Below the pieces are notes generated by a model. The model was not told the DNA's origin. It did not search any database and saw only the letters and a program-made list of their open reading frames with translations. Shown here in pieces: positions 7,336-12,171 of a stretch of DNA of 12,171 nt; the stretch's first letter is position 1; each line of letters begins with the position of its first letter. The position numbers and the translations under genes are program-made. This stretch comes from Euperipatoides rowelli (taxonomy: Eukaryota; Onychophora; Udeonychophora; Euonychophora; Peripatopsidae). The stretch is from NCBI GenBank assembly GCA_003024985.2, contig PXIH01S0023430.1. The stretch is one strand, 5' to 3'.

Positions 7336-8454
7336 GAATTTAGTAAAAATTTTGTTAAATAATAAAATATCAAATTTAATAATTAAAATATCAAGAATTA
7401 AATATAAATCTTTAATTCTTTACGTTTTTATTATTTTTTTTTTTGCTTACTTATTTGTTTTTTAATTTATTGTAACAGCCGAAAACGTCTTTGATTTATT
7501 TGTTTTGTGAAGCAAAAAAACTGTAGTGTAGACCACCGTGAGCATGCCTGGCATAAAATGCATTTTTGTTTATTTTATTCAATTATAAATTAAGCATTAG
7601 TCTGCTTGTGTACATAAAAACATTATTTTTATTAAAAAAAAAACAACAACTATGTACTGTATATATATATACAGTACAATATCCATAGCAACAAACAATA
7701 TACAGTATGGTTCACTCAAATAATGTTATATTGGTAACAAATTTAATATCCCAAAATCAAACCGAAACAACAAAATTTACTTTATAATATGAAGTTTAAA
7801 TCCCAGCGGAAAACTTCACAAATATTCAAACCAAATTTACATAATTTTTCACAATTTAATGTAAAACATTTTGTTTAAATAACAAACAAAAAATTAATAA
7901 CAATCAGTAAAATAATTTTTATTTTTGCAATTATTAATGTGTCAAGGGTAATATGTAATAAGCAAATATGATGCATCAAATTTAAAATATAATTATTACG
8001 GTAATTTTTTTAAAAAAATTAAATCTGAAATAATAATAATAAAGCAGACAACACATTCTGCTGTTTGTTATTATTTTTTGATATGATGATAATTATTGCT
8101 TTTAAGTTGTGCCGTTAGATGTCAGATTATTACACAAAAATTAAAACCAATACCTGGAAAACTGTACGGTAAGTTCTCGGCGTAATTAATCTTATTTATA
8201 TTTTATTTTTAAAATTAAATTGAGTGACACAAATTTAAACACTAATCTCATAAAATTCTAGTTAACATTAGCCTATAATAGCCTACTTATCTATATTATG
8301 GTATCTATGTGGTGTTTTTTTTTTTTTTGAAAAGCCTAATGCGTTTTAAATTTTTATTATTAAGTTTATTGTCAAATACAAAATACATGTCTATTTATTT
8401 AATGACAGAAATAAATAAAATAAAATTTCAAATTAAAACTGGAGACCTTAGTCC
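7336..8454. other. AT-rich non-coding stretch
   Basis: I see no gene. Contents: long A/T runs including a 14-T tract (8315-8328), a 26-bp palindrome (listed separately), ACGGTA words near 7997 and 8164, and a pair of TAGCCTA words 10 bp apart (8269 and 8279). A 70-codon plus-strand frame from 8309 begins in the T tract, runs into the hAT element and has no family resemblance. Confidence 0.5.
7653..7678. repeat. 26-bp perfect palindrome
   Basis: Thirteen bases starting TGTACTGTATA are followed directly by their exact complement, with no spacer. The centre is an alternating AT run. The outer TGTACTGT makes it more than a simple repeat. A related string, ATACAGTATGG, lies about 25 bp to the right. 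Confidence 0.95.
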
Positions 8455-8492
8455 GTTAGGTCTAGTGTCTCCACCGCTAGTAGGCTACATTC

Positions 8493-8510
8493 ATGGAGGT
8501 ATACCTCCAT
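8493..8510. repeat. 18-bp perfect palindrome inside the second hAT element
   Basis: ATGGAGGTA followed by its exact complement, 30 bp inside the left end of the element. It is flanked by direct GCTACATT words (8484-8491 and 8512-8519). It may be a transposase-binding or structural subterminal feature. Confidence 0.9.
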
Positions 8511-8750
8511 TGCTACATTAGTACTAGTCTACTAGATCTAGTACTTTTGAAAAAATTTTAGTACCCTAGCACCTAAGAGAAAAAATCTAGTAGGCTACTT
8601 TTTTAGATTTTCTTACAGTTTTAAAAAACAATGTTCTAAAAATTGACATCATAGATTGGGTGTAATGAAAATATAAATTAAACTTGATATTTCGCAGTGC
8701 CATCTGAATATTTTAGCATTATGAATGATTGATCACTGAAGTGAGCTCAG

Positions 8751-8794
8751 TTGGCAACTTGGCAGCATTGTCCTCAGCTGAGTTGGCAACATTG
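8751..8794. repeat. Three TTGGCARC repeats inside the second hAT element
   Basis: TTGGCAAC (8751-8758), TTGGCAGC (8759-8766) and TTGGCAAC (8783-8790) are close direct copies. The second and third extend to the same TTGGCARCATTG. The 10-bp palindrome CTCAGCTGAG (8773-8782) sits between them. No function recognised. Confidence 0.8.
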
Positions 8795-9318
8795 TTTTTC
8801 TGTTGTTCTTTGTTACGTTATGTGATGTTGATATATATGTTGAGTTAAGAATTACAACTTTTTTTTCTTTATTTAGCCTTTTTGCAGTGTTATTTTTGTG
8901 CGGATTTATGCAATTTTGAAAAGAAATTGGAATCAGAAAATAATTACAGTGCAAAGTGCACTGTAGATTATGATTATGAAAAATTAAACATTTTACTTAT
9001 GTTAGTTAATATTTATGTGAAATATATAGCCCACCCAAATATTTATCCTATTAATAGTAGTTAACCTTCTAATAATTTGTATCATAGATTAGGTGGGGTT
9101 TATATTCATAATTAGTTACTAATATTATTTTATTATAATGCATTATATGGTACTAGCATTAATGGATAGAAACCTTAACTAACCTCTCATGAACAAAACA
9201 GTATCAGACAGTAAACTACAACAAAGTTTTAATCTAGTACCATTTTGTTAAATTTAGTACTTTTTTGTTGAAAATTTAGTACCTTTTTTTTTTCTGGGTG
9301 GAGACACTGGTTAGGTCT

Positions 9319-10088
9319 CGATTACAACATACTTATATTTTAAAACATTGATTAACTGGATTAGCTTAGCCTATTGTTGATAGAAAAAAAGATAGCCCTA
9401 TAAACAGTACATATCTATAAAGTAGGCTATATATAACGTCATGTCTATCATAGATGGAATTGCTGATTGCCTGTATATTTCTGTGCGAATGTGTGTTTTA
9501 AAATGTTTATTGGCATTTCGCGTATCATGATTAGAAACAACTCTTTTATTTGGCAGATAGGCTAGATGTTAAATTTGTTTAGAAAGGGTTCTGCTTGTTT
9601 AGAAAAGGCTAAAAATCTTCTTTTCCTCTAGGGTTTTTAAGTATTTGTGTAATGAATTGCCAATTATTACGGTATTTTTAGGGCTCTCTTTTGTACATTT
9701 TTTAGTTCCCTACTTTGATCCTTGGTGATTGCATTTGACCAAACTTTATTCTTTATTGCTTAGCAATTTTATTTATTTATTTAATAATTCAATTGCTAAT
9801 GACATACCGGTAAGTCTTGTTACAGATAAGTTATGTTATTAAATCAAGAATTAGCAAAATAAGTATAAAAGTCATAGACTTCAATACTATAAGCATTTCA
9901 AAATTAGCTATAATACCATCTCAATTATTGTTCAATCAAGTCATCATCTACAATTTTATGTAAAGAAATTTAAGCAAGTCACAAATATATCCAAATAAGT
10001 ATAGGCCTATACAGGGATCACATTAAGTTAACCTCACATATTTCAAGCAATTTATGATCTAAACATATCACTGGGCAAAAATTCATCT
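9319..10088. other. Non-coding stretch between the hAT element and the LINE
   Basis: I see no gene or element boundary. TAGGCTA-type words occur at 9367, 9423 and 9558, and a 14-bp palindrome built on TATAGGCCTATA at 9999-10012. The sequence is AT-rich with short simple repeats. Confidence 0.5.
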
Positions 10089-10107
10089 AATACAAATACA
10101 AATATGA

Positions 10108-10147
10108 CGGACAACAACAGACTATAGTCCAGCGAGGTTGTCCCTGG
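10108..10147 (-). other. Conserved 3'-tail stem-loop of the LINE
   Basis: On the element's strand GGACAAC (10143-10137) can pair with GTTGTCC (10115-10109). Between them lies the 10-bp palindrome GACTATAGTC (10120-10129). Just after the structure comes the TTTGTA-rich tail. In CR1/L2-type elements the 3' end is recognised by the element's own RT, so a stem-loop here is a plausible recognition site (inference). Confidence 0.6.
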
Positions 10148-10438
10148 TCCTAATCTAATTTTTTTTTAAATACGGTATATAATTTATTTATTTTTAATAA
10201 TTTTTTTTTTATTAGCCATAGGCTATTGAATCTTGGGGATTTTAATTAAAAAAAAACAAAAAAACATCAACAATTCATTAAAATACGGTACCAAACAACT
10301 TTAATAAACTACCCTAACTTAAAATATCTACAGACCTACACTTTAACTAGCTTCACTATTTTATTTGTCGACGTATTCAAAAATAAAAACATACCAATTA
10401 TAACAATTGAAATANTAGCCTATATTNTTATAGTTAAA

Positions 10439-11950
10439 CTAAACAATACTTAAATCATCCAACCTATGCTTAAAAGATTCAATTGACTTAGATTCTACAA
10501 CCCTTTCTGGTAAACCATTCCAAAATGATACAACTCTGTTGGAAAAAAACTTTTGGCGCAACAATAATCTGTTTTAAACATATTTACGGAAGTAGATTCT
10601 TTTATCTTTAGAGGTAGTCGATTCCATGGCATCACAACTCTGTTGATTATAAAGTTATATCTGGCAATGTTTCTAGAGTAGGTTATTCTCTCTCTAATGT
10701 AAATTTATTTGATAGTCGAGTAGAACCTGGTCTTTTTAAATTCAGAGAAATCTAAGGAAATCTGTTAAAATTGAACCACTTAAAAACAAATATCAGATCT
10801 CCACTACCGTATATGCACGCTGAGAAGGGGAAAGGATCCCAATAGATGTAATTATTTCATTATATTGATAATTTTTCATGTTGAAAACAAATTTAATAAA
10901 ACCTTTAGTTCTCCTATTTAAAAAATCGATATCACCATTATTTTTATGTGCCATATTGGTCTACAATAATCCATTAATGGTTGTATAGGGCTAGGCCCTA
11001 TATCCTTTTGAACATTAGGCTACACTGTCATAATATTTGAATGTTGTTCTCACCACACCCGTTCTCTGGTTCAACTTCTTTGAAATCATTTTGAATGTAA
11101 ATCAAATTTCAATCCAGAATCTATTATTATTCCTAAATCACAGTGATTGTTCATTTTTGGGATGTTACATCCATTAATCACTAATAGACTGGGATCAGTT
11201 GGACCTATATATAAATGTATACATTTTTCCACATTGAGACTCAACCTATTTTCCTCNGACCATCTAAAAATTTTATCAATGTTCTCTTGTAGGAAGATTA
11301 TATCTGCCACATTGCTACCTTTTCAATACAATTTCACATCATCAGCAAATATTTTAATACTACAATTTATTTTTTGGTCTGACTCATAAGTAAACAAATT
11401 GAAGAGGGTTGCAGAGAGCTCAGCTCCCTGAGGCACACCCATATTGATGACATATTTTTCAGAATAACAGTCTCCAATTTTCACTCTTATTAGACGATTC
11501 TTTAGGAAACTGTAAATCCATTGAATCAGTAATCATCTAGACCCACTTTATTTAATTTTTCCAAAAGTAAACTATGTATCACATTGTCAAAGGCACTTTT
11601 AATATCAAAGTAAATGACATTGATCTTATCACTTCTTTCCCTTCCCCTTGACCAATCATCCATGGATTCCATCAGATCTTGTTCACAAGAGTAACCTGCT
11701 CTGAACCCAAATTGATTCTAAGATAAAACCAAGTGATTGTTTAGAAATTCGTTAATCCTTTGAAGAACTACCCTTTCACTTATCTTAGCCAGACAGCTCG
11801 TCAACGTAATTGGTCTATAATTATTAACCAGGAATCTACTTCCCTTTTTATATATTGGGGAAACTATTCCTAGCTTTCCAATCTTTGGGAATGAAACTCT
11901 GAGACAATGAACAATTTATTAGCGGGACCAAGAGAGCCAAAAAGAAATCA
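10439..11950 (-). pseudogene. LINE ORF2 reverse transcriptase, frame-broken
   Basis: Order on the minus strand: FIPKDWK and SPIYKKGS (about 11885-11840), NNYRPITLTS (about 11825-11800), NQFGFRAGYS, motif A YFDIKSAFD (about 11615-11590), GVPQGAELSATLFNLF (about 11440-11395), catalytic FADD (11349-11338) with KLY, then EENRLSLNVEKC, LMDYCRPIW, FLNRRTKGFI and GDLIFVFKWFN. It ends with two WNxLP modules and a stop at 10439-10441. Lesions: a TAG at 11718-11720, a TGA at 11323-11325, and frame changes near 11875, 11530, 10690 and 10560, plus others in the 10930-11090 spacer. Catalytic Asp residues are kept. The endonuclease domain and the N-terminal part of the RT are missing. Not functional as it stands. 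Confidence 0.9.
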
Positions 11951-12171
11951 ACACATACTTTTATTATCTTTGTTAGAAAATGTAATGGTTATCACTAGTT
12001 ATCAAACAAATATGCAGAGCTATGTATATCGTGTATTTTGTTCTATGGCAATGATAGACAATCAAGCTTCATTTGGAGCACTTTATTTATTAATATTTTA
12101 ATACTATCTATAATAAGTAAGACAAACAGAACCAAAATTATTAGATTCATCAAAAAAAAAAAATTACTATT
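11951..12171. other. Right edge, nothing recognised
   Basis: AT-rich sequence with a 12-A tract (12152-12163). It may be host DNA at the LINE truncation point or an older insertion into the LINE. No gene supported. Confidence 0.4.

Larger units (their letters stand above)
8463..9309. mobile_element. Non-autonomous hAT-type DNA transposon, 847 bp, with 8-bp TSD
   Basis: The left end TAGTGTCTCCACC (8463-8475) and the complement of the right end CAGTGTCTCCACC (9297-9309) agree at 12 of 13 bases, differing only in the first. The same 8 bp, GTTAGGTC, flank the element (8455-8462 and 9310-9317). C/TAGTGT...CCACC ends resemble the CAGTGTTTCCCAACC ends of Charlie-type hATs. Three TAGTAC words lie close inside each end. 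The interior holds TTGGCARC repeats (8751-8794) and a weak 60-codon frame (8882-9064) with no transposase features, so the element must depend on a transposase elsewhere. It also has an 18-bp palindrome near the left end. Confidence 0.85.
10089..11950 (-). mobile_element. 5'-truncated CR1-like non-LTR retrotransposon (LINE)
   Basis: Reading on the minus strand, the copy enters within the reverse transcriptase (about 11950), runs through the C-terminal region to a stop at 10439-10441, and ends with a 350-bp 3' UTR at 10089. That UTR finishes in a TTTGTATTTGTATT tail preceded by a conserved stem-loop. A second, diverged copy of the tail lies at 2274-2332. The RT motifs and the WNxLP C-terminus place it in the CR1/L2/Jockey group; CR1-like is the best guess. 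Lesions are few (see the coding entry), so it is a fairly recent copy. The 5' boundary is uncertain because homology fades near 11930-11960. I could not identify a target-site duplication. Confidence 0.85.

Noticed and set aside
8882-9064. 60-codon frame in the second hAT element as a transposase piece
   Set aside because: It has a few Cys residues but no hAT, BED or other recognisable pattern.
10984-11002. Inverted repeat TATAGGGC-TAG-GCCCTATA
   Set aside because: Short arms within LINE sequence; likely chance or local mutation.
1-12171. CRISPR arrays, tRNA or rRNA genes, bacterial operon signals
   Set aside because: No regularly spaced repeats, no A/B-box pair with cloverleaf, no ribosome-binding or operon layout; the window is eukaryotic.

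Overview
This is an AT-rich (by eye about 30% GC) window of animal nuclear DNA with one intact protein-coding gene in a sea of decayed transposons. The evidence for an animal is a full-length metazoan-type gamma-COP, CR1-like and hAT transposable elements, long A/T tracts and splice-type signals. Three ambiguous bases (about 10415, 10427 and 11257) mark it as draft assembly. The species cannot be fixed. The CR1-like 3' tail and the many TAGGCTA/TAGGCCTA words suggest to me an aquatic invertebrate, but that is an impression.

Layout. 1-1217: a frame-broken hAT transposase relic on the minus strand and, further right, a perfect 21-bp-arm hairpin. 1218-2187: a 970-bp non-autonomous hAT-type element with an 8-bp target duplication. 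2274-2332: a solo LINE 3' tail on the plus strand. 2333-4485: non-coding, with a hairpin at 3021-3057 and a possible hAT end at 3533. 4500-7133: the gamma-COP gene on the minus strand, read through in one exon. A near-consensus splice donor lies 8 nt past its stop codon. 7140-7300: its compact upstream region, with a GCCACGTCA CREB3/CrebA/XBP1-type site, ETS-like sites, a CTCF-core-like word and a 20-bp palindrome. 7336-8454: AT-rich non-coding, with a 26-bp perfect palindrome. 8463-9309: a second hAT-type element (847 bp) with a perfect 8-bp duplication and TAGTAC words phased at about 20 bp near both ends. 10089 to about 11950: a 5'-truncated, lightly damaged CR1-like LINE on the minus strand, with RT and an intact 3' tail. 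It carries two successive copies of the C-terminal WNxLP module.

The only cellular gene encodes a subunit of the COPI coat. The best biological story here is an intronless COPI gene with a secretory-pathway-type promoter element next to its start. I found no operon, CRISPR array, tRNA or rRNA, and no convincing new multi-gene system. The novel material is mobile-element structure and the regulatory sequence around gamma-COP.
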